From an uncultured Lachnospiraceae bacterium (GTDB lineage Bacteria > Bacillota > Clostridia > Lachnospirales > Lachnospiraceae), in contig CALDLG010000074.1 of assembly GCA_937910785.1 (NCBI GenBank), positions 1-26,063 of the forward strand: DNA of 26,063 bases. The letters run 5' to 3'. Positions within the stretch are counted from its first letter, which is position 1. Every line of letters begins with the position of its first letter. The position numbers were made by a program, and so were the translations under genes. Shown one piece after another: positions 1-5,274 of the stretch. Below the pieces are notes generated by a model. That model was not told where the DNA came from. It made no database searches and saw only the letters and a list, made by a program, of their open reading frames with translations.

Positions 1-759
1 AAATGTCTGCTTTACGCGTTGAACGGCGGTGTTGATGAAGTTACCAAGAAACAGGTTGGTCCGAAATACCGTCCGGTAGTCGGCGATGTTCTTGATTATG
101 ACGATGTTTACAGCAAATTCATGGATATGCTTGAGTGGCAGGCAGATGTGTATGTAAATACACTGAACATTATCCACTATATGCATGACAAATACTGCTA
201 TGAGAGAGCGGAAATGGCTCTTCACGACAGAGACGTTAAGCGTTACTTCGCTACCGGTGTTGCAGGACTTTCCATCGTTGCTGACTCCTTATCAGCAATC
301 AAATATGCGAAGGTTGAGCCGATCAGAGACGAAGACGGCATTATCGTTGACTTCAAGACAACCGGCGAATTCCCGAAATATGGTAATGATGATGACCGCG
401 TTGACCTGATTGCACAGGACATCGTTCATAAATTCATGACAGCGATCAGAAGACATCATACCTATCGTGAAGGTGTTCCGACAACCTCTATCCTGACAAT
501 TACTTCTAACGTAACTTATGGTAAGGCTACCGGTAACACACCTGACGGACGTAGAAAAGGAGAGCCTTTTGCACCCGGCGCTAACCCGATGCATGGACGT
601 GACACACATGGTGCGGTAGCTTCTCTGTCTTCCGTATCCAAGCTTCCTTTCAAGGATGCACAGGATGGTATTTCCAATACCTTCACCATCATTCCTGGCG
701 CACTTGGCAAAGAAGATCAGGTATTTGCAGGAGATATCGAATTAGATCTGAACAAATAA
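1..759 (+). CDS. pflB: Pyruvate formate-lyase core chain, C-terminal part (5' end outside window); lacks the glycyl-radical domain
   Basis: Formate acetyltransferase converts pyruvate and CoA to acetyl-CoA and formate in the anaerobic cytoplasm. The frame is open from base 1, so this is the 3' part of a gene that starts to the left; the catalytic Cys pair of the family would be outside the window. Visible family blocks include NIIHYMHDKY, AGLSIVADSLSAIKYAKV, TITSNVTYGKATGNTPDGRR, PGANPMHGRD and SVSKLPFKDAQDGISNTF. In E. coli PFL the equivalent of the last block runs straight on into the glycyl-radical domain (…GLMDGY…GGQHLNVNV…RVSGYA). Here the chain instead ends with a short tail, DIELDLNK, and a TAA stop. 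The missing domain is a separate gene 273 bases downstream. Identity as PFL is firm; that the chain is naturally split rather than damaged is inferred from the intact downstream ORFs with their own ribosome binding sites. Confidence 0.95.
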   Translation, partial: KCLLYALNGGVDEVTKKQVGPKYRPVVGDVLDYDDVYSKFMDMLEWQADVYVNTLNIIHYMHDKYCYERAEMALHDRDVKRYFATGVAGLSIVADSLSAIKYAKVEPIRDEDGIIVDFKTTGEFPKYGNDDDRVDLIAQDIVHKFMTAIRRHHTYREGVPTTSILTITSNVTYGKATGNTPDGRRKGEPFAPGANPMHGRDTHGAVASLSSVSKLPFKDAQDGISNTFTIIPGALGKEDQVFAGDIELDLNK

Positions 760-798
760 CAGGGTAAAACGAAATCAATAAAAAGTAAGGTGGATGTT

Positions 799-1002
799 AT
801 GGACGATAAGCAAATGATTGATGATTTTGTTAAAATGTTGGATTCCGGTATGGCACAGGGCGTCGGACATGTAAATGTCAGTGTTGATGAAGAGTCCGAT
901 GCTTCCAAAAATGTACAGACCATGGGGTGTACGGATTGTTCCAGAACACCTCTGGCGTGCAGCGTACCGACTTTGGAGCAGGGATTGGATGACTTCCACT
1001 GA
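799..1002 (+). CDS. Small protein resembling the N-terminal half of the glycyl-radical domain, with a Cys tail; function unknown
   Basis: A 67-residue ORF between the PFL core and the glycyl-radical subunit. ATG 799 is chosen because AAGGTGG (787-793) lies 5 bases before it; an in-frame GTG at 790 would overlap that site. Residues 10-29 (FVKMLDSGMAQGVGHVNVSV) align without gaps to residues 12-31 of the downstream radical subunit (LVSLLDGYATKGGHHLNVNV), 8 of 20 identical by eye. After this point the similarity ends. There is no RVSGYA radical loop; instead there is an acidic stretch and a tail with Cys44, Cys47 and Cys54 (CTDC…C). No signal peptide or membrane segment is visible. It may be a duplicated domain turned into an assembly, protective or regulatory partner of split PFL, or a decaying duplicate. 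Spacing suggests co-transcription with both neighbours. I do not recognise a named family. Confidence 0.75.
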   Translation: MDDKQMIDDFVKMLDSGMAQGVGHVNVSVDEESDASKNVQTMGCTDCSRTPLACSVPTLEQGLDDFH

Positions 1003-1032
1003 TACTGATAAAATAAAAGGAGGAAACAGACA

Positions 1033-1278
1033 ATGGCAGCAGAAAATACAGCTCAGGTAGATAACCTGGTATCTTTATTGGATGGTTATGCAACAAAGGG
1101 TGGTCACCACCTCAACGTTAACGTATTGAACAGAGATACCTTACTGGATGCTCAGAAACATCCGGAGAACTATCCTCAGTTGACAATCCGCGTTTCCGGA
1201 TATGCCGTTAATTTCATTAAATTAACACCGGAACAGCAGGCAGACGTTATTTCCCGTACGTTCCATGAGAGCATCTGA
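1033..1278 (+). CDS. grcA: Stand-alone glycyl-radical domain of pyruvate formate-lyase (GrcA/YfiD-like)
   Basis: An 81-residue protein that is essentially only the C-terminal glycyl-radical domain of PFL: GGHHLNVNVLNRDTLLDA, then PQLTIRVSGYAVNF, then LTPEQQADVISRTF. The radical-bearing residue by homology to E. coli PFL Gly734 is Gly56 in RVSGYA. AAAGGAGG at 1016-1023 gives a near-ideal ribosome binding site for ATG 1033. E. coli GrcA (YfiD, 127 residues) is a spare part that repairs oxygen-cleaved PFL. Here the PFL core in the same operon lacks this domain altogether, so the small protein is probably an obligatory subunit rather than only a backup; that is inference. It should be the substrate of the activase PflA encoded just downstream. 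A rho-independent terminator follows the stop codon. Confidence 0.93.
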   Translation: MAAENTAQVDNLVSLLDGYATKGGHHLNVNVLNRDTLLDAQKHPENYPQLTIRVSGYAVNFIKLTPEQQADVISRTFHESI

Positions 1279-1313
1279 TCTCAGAGTTCGTGAGTAAAGC
1301 AGGAAGCAAACCG

Positions 1314-1347
1314 CAGGGCGCCGAATCTTCGACGCCCTGTTTTATTT
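1314..1347 (+). terminator. Rho-independent terminator of the split-PFL operon
   Basis: CAGGGCG (1314-1320) pairs with CGCCCTG (1333-1339). The loop itself contains CGAA/TTCG (1322-1325, 1328-1331), so the hairpin can be extended inwards with one C/A mismatch. TTTTATTT follows directly. It lies 35 bases after the radical-subunit stop codon and separates this operon from pflA. Confidence 0.88.
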
Positions 1348-1561
1348 CCGTTTTGGATGACGGCCGGACCGGATTTCCGTTTTCTTCCGGCCGCATGGTT
1401 CCGGCAAATCTTCCTGCGGCGTAATTCTGATAAAAGACTGGTTTTTTTATCCGGTACAGGTTATACTATAGCTATCCTACGGAATACCGTCGAACAGACC
1501 GGTACTTTATAGCATCTTTATTGGTGTGAAAATTTATTAACTCATGGAAAGAAGGCGTTAT
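1348..1561 (+). promoter_or_regulatory. pflA upstream region with candidate -10 element
   Basis: The stretch between the PFL terminator and pflA contains TATACT at 1462-1467, a good -10 hexamer, but no convincing -35 at 16-18 bases upstream (TGGTTT at 1439-1444) and no extended TG. Transcription may therefore need an activator, which is inference. A 5-bp stem, TACCG 1485-1489 with CGGTA 1500-1504, lies in the predicted leader. A GGCCGG/CCGGCC pair (1362-1367, 1387-1392) lies upstream of the promoter. The ribosome binding site AAGAAGG is at 1549-1555. No ORF is visible here. Confidence 0.45.
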
Positions 1562-1562
1562 T

Positions 1563-2321
1563 ATGCAGGGAAGAATTCACTCTTTGGAAAGTTTTGGAAC
1601 GGTAGACGGGCCAGGCGTCAGATTTGTCGTCTTTGTACAGGGATGCCCGATGCGGTGCGCTTACTGCCATAATCCCGATACCTGGGATATGAATGGCGGC
1701 ACACTGATGGAGCCGTCCTATATTATTGAACAATATGAACGGAATATCAGCTTCTACAAAGGAGGCGGCATTACGGTAACGGGCGGTGAACCGCTAATGC
1801 AGGTCGATTTCCTGCTTGACCTGTTTACGCTTGCCAAAAAGAAAAATATCCACACCTGTATCGACTCCTCCGGCATTGCCTACAAACCGAACGGCAATCC
1901 GGAATGGCTGGCCAAGCTGGACAAACTGATGACTCTGACGGACCTTGTCATGCTCGACATCAAACATATTAACCCGGAAAAGCATAAAGAGCTGACATCT
2001 CAGCCAAACGAAGGCATTCTGGCTTTTGCCCGGTATCTGAATGAAAAAAATGTCGATATGTGGATACGCCACGTTATCGTTCCCGGCGTTACCGATGACG
2101 ATCAGTATTTGTATGAACTCGGCTATTTTATCGGTGAATTTCAGAATCTGAAGGCATTGGATGCCCTTCCCTATCATACAATGGGAGAGAGCAAATACGA
2201 GAAGCTGGGTATGGAATATAAACTGAAAGGCGTTCCTGCCATGGAGAAAAAGGATCTTCTTGAGAAAAAAGAAGTCATCCTGAAAGGTATCCGGGAACGG
2301 CGTAAAGAACTGGATCTGTAA
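1563..2321 (+). CDS. pflA: Pyruvate formate-lyase-activating enzyme (radical SAM)
   Basis: A 252-residue radical SAM activase that uses S-adenosylmethionine and a reduced [4Fe-4S] cluster to abstract a hydrogen from the PFL glycine. The cluster motif CX3CX2C is at Cys28, Cys32 and Cys35 (GCPMRCAYCHNPDTW), preceded by the family signature SFGTVDGPGVRFVVF. GGITVTGGEPL is the SAM-contacting GGE motif, and MLDIKH and RHVIVPGVTDD are also typical. Length matches the family (about 245-255). ATG 1563 has AAGAAGG 7 bases upstream. Its natural target here is probably Gly56 of the separate radical subunit encoded at 1033-1278. It is separated from the PFL genes by a terminator, so it has independent transcription. 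Confidence 0.96.
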   Translation: MQGRIHSLESFGTVDGPGVRFVVFVQGCPMRCAYCHNPDTWDMNGGTLMEPSYIIEQYERNISFYKGGGITVTGGEPLMQVDFLLDLFTLAKKKNIHTCIDSSGIAYKPNGNPEWLAKLDKLMTLTDLVMLDIKHINPEKHKELTSQPNEGILAFARYLNEKNVDMWIRHVIVPGVTDDDQYLYELGYFIGEFQNLKALDALPYHTMGESKYEKLGMEYKLKGVPAMEKKDLLEKKEVILKGIRERRKELDL

Positions 2322-2331
2322 AAAATTGGGC

Positions 2332-2360
2332 TTGTATATTCCCTATTTTGCTATTATAAT
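2332..2360 (+). promoter_or_regulatory. Candidate sigma-A promoter of the ferredoxin gene
   Basis: TTGTAT (2332-2337) and a perfect TATAAT (2355-2360) are separated by 17 bases, just after the pflA stop codon. The -35 matches only TTG of the consensus, but the -10 and spacing are ideal. The leader to ATG 2416 would be about 48 bases. Confidence 0.6.
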
Positions 2361-2415
2361 GGTATTGATAATTTTATATCAAAATGATCTGTATGATAAA
2401 AGGAGGATAATGATT

Positions 2416-2586
2416 ATGGCTTATGTAATTGGTGATGCTTGTGTAGCTTGCGGCGCTTGTGAGGCTCAGTGCCCGGTAGGTGCAATCAGCATGGGTGACG
2501 GCAAATTTGAAATTGATGCTGACAAATGCATCGATTGTGGTTCCTGCGCAGGAACATGCCCGACCGGCGCTATTTCTCAGGGTTAA
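2416..2586 (+). CDS. 2[4Fe-4S] ferredoxin, clostridial type
   Basis: A 56-residue electron carrier with the two classical cluster motifs: Cys9-x2-Cys12-x2-Cys15-x3-Cys19-Pro, and Cys38-x2-Cys41-x2-Cys44-x3-Cys48-Pro. This is the full length of clostridial ferredoxins. ATG 2416 (MAYVIGDAC) is preferred over ATG 2410 because AGGAGG at 2401-2406 is 9 bases from the former and only 3 from the latter, and because the protein then starts like the family. It carries electrons between enzymes such as pyruvate:ferredoxin oxidoreductase and hydrogenase. Its position next to pflA suggests it could also reduce the activase cluster, which is inference. It has its own promoter and a terminator shared with the converging gene. 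Confidence 0.96.
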   Translation: MAYVIGDACVACGACEAQCPVGAISMGDGKFEIDADKCIDCGSCAGTCPTGAISQG

Positions 2587-2610
2587 TCAACACAGAATCA
2601 GATAAAAAAC

Positions 2611-2663
2611 AAAAAAGCATTCGTCCCTGCATCTTTTCCTGCATGGCCGAATGCTTTTTATTT
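2611..2663. terminator. Bidirectional terminator between convergent genes
   Basis: AAAAAGCATTCG (2612-2623) pairs perfectly with CGAATGCTTTTT (2648-2659). The + strand continues with T-rich sequence, and the - strand reads GCTTTTTTGTTTTTT. It serves the ferredoxin gene on + and the MerR-like gene on -, which converge here. Confidence 0.85.
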
Positions 2664-2666
2664 TGT

Positions 2667-3311
2667 TTAATGTTTCAAAAAGAATATTTTTTTCTTTTCT
2701 TTTTTTGCCCTGTCCGGCTTTTCTTTCAGCTTATAATGCTGCCTTAACATTTCATCCACTTTGCGGTAATGCTCCTCCTCGCGTTTCCAGTGCTCTTCCT
2801 CACGCTCTTCTCTCATTCGAAACTGATAATCCAGTTCCTTTAAAATGCTCTCCTTAATCTCCGCGCCGAGTTCCTTATTGGCATTCTTCACAGTCTCCAC
2901 CATCATGTGCTGAAGCAGAGACTGTAAACGATTGGCCTTCTCCTCCCGGCTTACTTCCTCCGACAGAGAAACAATATATTTCTGTTTTCGTCCAACAATG
3001 TAATCAAGTGCCTTTTCTTCCGCTGACGCAGCTTCCGGGGAAAGCGGCCTGCCCTCCTCCGGCTGATTCGTACCGTCCTCTCCGGCCTGCTCCTTCTGCA
3101 AAATGTTTTTAATTGCCCGAAGCTGTAAGCCCTGCTCCTTCAGCAGTTTAATCTCCCTGAACCGGCTGACATCCTCCATCGTGTAATAGCGGTGCCCCAT
3201 GTCGTTTCTTTTGATCGGAAGCTCCAGTTCATCTTCCCAGTATCGAAGAACATGACTTTCTACCTGTACCTGTTTTGCCGCCTCCGAAATCAATAATGTC
3301 TCCTGTTTCAT
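2667..3311 (-). CDS. MerR-family DNA-binding protein with C-terminal coiled coil
   Basis: 214 residues. The N-terminal 70 or so form a MerR-type winged helix-turn-helix: LISEAAKQVQVESHVLRYWEDEL followed by the wing GHRYYTMEDVSRFREI and LKEQGLQLRAIKNIL. The rest is highly charged and helical (EEVSREEKANRLQSLLQHM…REEREEEHWKREEEHYRKVDEM), ending in a very basic tail (RAKKEKKKIFFLKH). No Cys or other effector-binding site is visible, so it is not a metal or redox MerR of the usual kind. The architecture resembles RacA-like chromosome-anchoring or structural MerR proteins, but that is only an analogy. GGGAG lies before ATG 3311. It is downstream of dnaB on the same strand, separated by a large palindrome. 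Confidence 0.8.
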   Translation of the reverse strand: MKQETLLISEAAKQVQVESHVLRYWEDELELPIKRNDMGHRYYTMEDVSRFREIKLLKEQGLQLRAIKNILQKEQAGEDGTNQPEEGRPLSPEAASAEEKALDYIVGRKQKYIVSLSEEVSREEKANRLQSLLQHMMVETVKNANKELGAEIKESILKELDYQFRMREEREEEHWKREEEHYRKVDEMLRQHYKLKEKPDRAKKEKKKIFFLKH

Positions 3312-3355
3312 ATGTTACTCCCTTCTGTCTGTCCCGCAGACTCCCTGATAAGCGC

Positions 3356-3387
3356 AAAGAGACAGGCCTGATCAGGCTTGTCTCTTT
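3356..3387. terminator. 32-base near-perfect palindrome, probable dnaB terminator
   Basis: AAAGAGACA (3356-3364) pairs with TGTCTCTTT (3379-3387), and the centre GCCTGATCAGGC (3366-3377) is fully palindromic. Only position 3365/3378 is not Watson-Crick. The hairpin begins 28 bases after the dnaB stop on the - strand. T-runs are short on both sides (TCTTTTG on +, TCTTTGC on -), so it could instead be a binding site in front of the MerR-like gene, for which it is about 45 bases upstream of the start. Confidence 0.6.
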
Positions 3388-3414
3388 TGTAAAGTATAAT
3401 ATAAGCTTTTTTGA

Positions 3415-4758
3415 CTATCTTTCCTTGTTTCCAAATTTGGTAAAATCAGGTAACCATACCAGCTCTACCGTACCGATAGGACCGTTTCTCTGTTTGGCTA
3501 TAATGATTTCCGAAATATTCTTCCGGTCCGTATCTTTATTGTAGTAATCATCGCGATAGATAAACATCACCACATCGGCATCCTGCTCAATTGCTCCGGA
3601 TTCACGAAGATCGGACAGCATTGGCCGATGATCCGGTCTCTGCTCCACCGCACGGCTAAGCTGCGACAACGCCATAACAGGCACGTTGAGTTCTCTGGCC
3701 AATGCTTTCAGGGAACGGGAAATATCGGATATTTCCTGCTGCCTGGAATCGGTGCTGCGGCCGCTTCCGGACATCAGCTGCAGATAATCGATAATAATCA
3801 TGTCGAGCTGAAAATCCAGCTTATATCTGCGGCATTTGGAGCGAAGCTCCGAAATACTGATTCCCGGCGTATCATCAATAATCAACTTGGATTTTCCGAT
3901 GACGCCCGCGCTCTCGATAAGCTTCTCCCACTCTTCATCCGACAGATTCCCCGTCCTCAGATGCTGAGAATCCACTTTGGACTCCATCGAAAACAGACGA
4001 TTCACAAGCTGTTCCTTGGACATTTCCAGACTGAAAATCGCCACCGTCCGGTTCTGTCTGAATGCAACATATTCAGCGATATTCAGAACAAACGCAGTCT
4101 TCCCCATAGAGGGTCTTGCAGCGATCAGAATCAGGTCGGAAGGCTGCATTCCGGCAGTTTTATAATCCAGATCAATAAATCCCGTTGCGACGCCCGTTAC
4201 GTTTCCTTTGTTATGGGAAGCCTTCTCAATTCGGTCCATAGCATTCATTACGACCTGTCTGATCGGTACAAAATCTTCCGTATTTCTGCGCTGTACCAGA
4301 TCAAATATCCGTTTCTCCGTATTCTCCAGAATGACTTCCAGACTTTCTTTTCCCACATAACAGGTATTGGCTATATCTTCATTTATCTTAATCAACCGGC
4401 GGAGCGTGGATTTCTCCGCTACAATATTGGCATAATACTTGATATTCGCGGAGGTTGGCACCGCCCTGATCAGATCTCTTACGAACTCCAGACTGCTGAC
4501 TTCCGGCGGTACATCCTTCTCTTTAAGCCTGTCCTGAATCGTTACCAGATCGGCTGGTTTTCCTTCATCATTGAGCTCCACCATCGTTTCAAAAAGGATG
4601 CCGTACTGCTTACTGTAAAAGTCTTCCCCTGTAATAATCTCCGAAGCAATCACGATCGCTTCCCGGTCCATAATCATCGATCCGATCACCGACTGCTCCG
4701 CTTCAATGCTGTGCGGCAGTATTCTTTTCAGCAATGCCTCTTCTACTGTCTGTGGCAT
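3415..4758 (-). CDS. dnaB: Replicative DNA helicase DnaB
   Basis: 447 residues, the normal length for the hexameric replication-fork helicase (B. subtilis DnaC). The N-terminal domain (LPHSIEAEQSVIGSMI, about residues 14-28) mediates primase contact. The RecA-like domain has Walker A ARPSMGKTA at residues 214-222 (Lys220), and further conserved blocks IFSLEMSKEQL, IIIDYLQLMSG, LSQLSRAVEQRPDHRPMLSDLRESGAIEQDAD and IIAKQRNGPIGTVEL. ATG 4758 has AAGGGATGG upstream. It is the last gene of gdpP-rplI-dnaB, 17 bases after rplI, the same order as Bacillus yybT-rplI-dnaC. Confidence 0.97.
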   Translation of the reverse strand: MPQTVEEALLKRILPHSIEAEQSVIGSMIMDREAIVIASEIITGEDFYSKQYGILFETMVELNDEGKPADLVTIQDRLKEKDVPPEVSSLEFVRDLIRAVPTSANIKYYANIVAEKSTLRRLIKINEDIANTCYVGKESLEVILENTEKRIFDLVQRRNTEDFVPIRQVVMNAMDRIEKASHNKGNVTGVATGFIDLDYKTAGMQPSDLILIAARPSMGKTAFVLNIAEYVAFRQNRTVAIFSLEMSKEQLVNRLFSMESKVDSQHLRTGNLSDEEWEKLIESAGVIGKSKLIIDDTPGISISELRSKCRRYKLDFQLDMIIIDYLQLMSGSGRSTDSRQQEISDISRSLKALARELNVPVMALSQLSRAVEQRPDHRPMLSDLRESGAIEQDADVVMFIYRDDYYNKDTDRKNISEIIIAKQRNGPIGTVELVWLPDFTKFGNKER

Positions 4759-4775
4759 TTCATCCCATCCCTTTA

Positions 4776-5222
4776 CTATTCTTCAATGACCTTTACCTTC
4801 AGTTTTCCTGTTACCTTCGTGTGAAGCTTTACATTGACTTCATAAACGCCGAGAGATTTGATCGCTTCCGGAAGCTGGATTTTCTTCTTATCCAGTTCCA
4901 GCGCACACTGCTTTTTCGCTTCCTCCGCGATCTCCTTGGAAGAAATGGAACCGAAGGTCTTACCGCCCTCTCCGGATTTCATCTTAACGACAACTTCTTT
5001 TGTTTCCAATACTCTGGCCAGCTCCTGCGCCGCCTCCAGCTGCTGCTTCGCAATCTTCTCTTCATTTGCCTTCTGCAGTTTTAAATCATTCATATTTTTA
5101 GAGTTTGCCTCTAAGCCCAGCTTCTTCGGCAATACGAAATTTCTTGCATACCCGTCGCTGACTTCGACGATCTCTCCCTTTTTTCCCAGGGACTTTACGT
5201 CCTGTAATAAAATAACTTTCAT
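4776..5222 (-). CDS. rplI: 50S ribosomal protein L9
   Basis: 148 residues, the usual L9 length. The N-terminal rRNA-binding domain reads MKVILLQDVKSLGKKGEIVEVSDGYARNFVLP (in parts: LLQDVKSLGKKG, DGYARNFVLPKKLG). A long connecting helix rich in Lys, Glu and Gln spans about residues 42-75. The C-terminal domain contains GEGGKTFGSISSKEIAEE. It binds 23S rRNA near the L1 stalk. It lies between gdpP (52 bases upstream) and dnaB (17 bases downstream), conserved across Firmicutes, and is probably co-transcribed with both. Confidence 0.97.
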   Translation of the reverse strand: MKVILLQDVKSLGKKGEIVEVSDGYARNFVLPKKLGLEANSKNMNDLKLQKANEEKIAKQQLEAAQELARVLETKEVVVKMKSGEGGKTFGSISSKEIAEEAKKQCALELDKKKIQLPEAIKSLGVYEVNVKLHTKVTGKLKVKVIEE

Positions 5223-5274
5223 ATTCTTACCTCGCTTTCTCTATCGCAGCTATAGGAATCCCGCTCCGCCATTC

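Noticed and set aside
1..1278. Frameshifted or pseudogenised pflB
   Set aside because: The domain boundary coincides with the gene boundary, 273 bases separate the two parts, and each small ORF has its own ribosome binding site; a simple error or decay would not give this.
1526..1543. Possible Rex-type redox site (TTAAC half site) before pflA
   Set aside because: Only about 9 of 14 defined bases match TTGTTAA-N4-TTAACAA, and the left half is poor; not enough to claim an operator, though regulation of pflA by NADH state would make sense.
3628..4824. 398-residue + strand ORF opposite dnaB
   Set aside because: It is the antisense shadow of a clearly functional dnaB, has no recognisable domain and no ribosome binding site.
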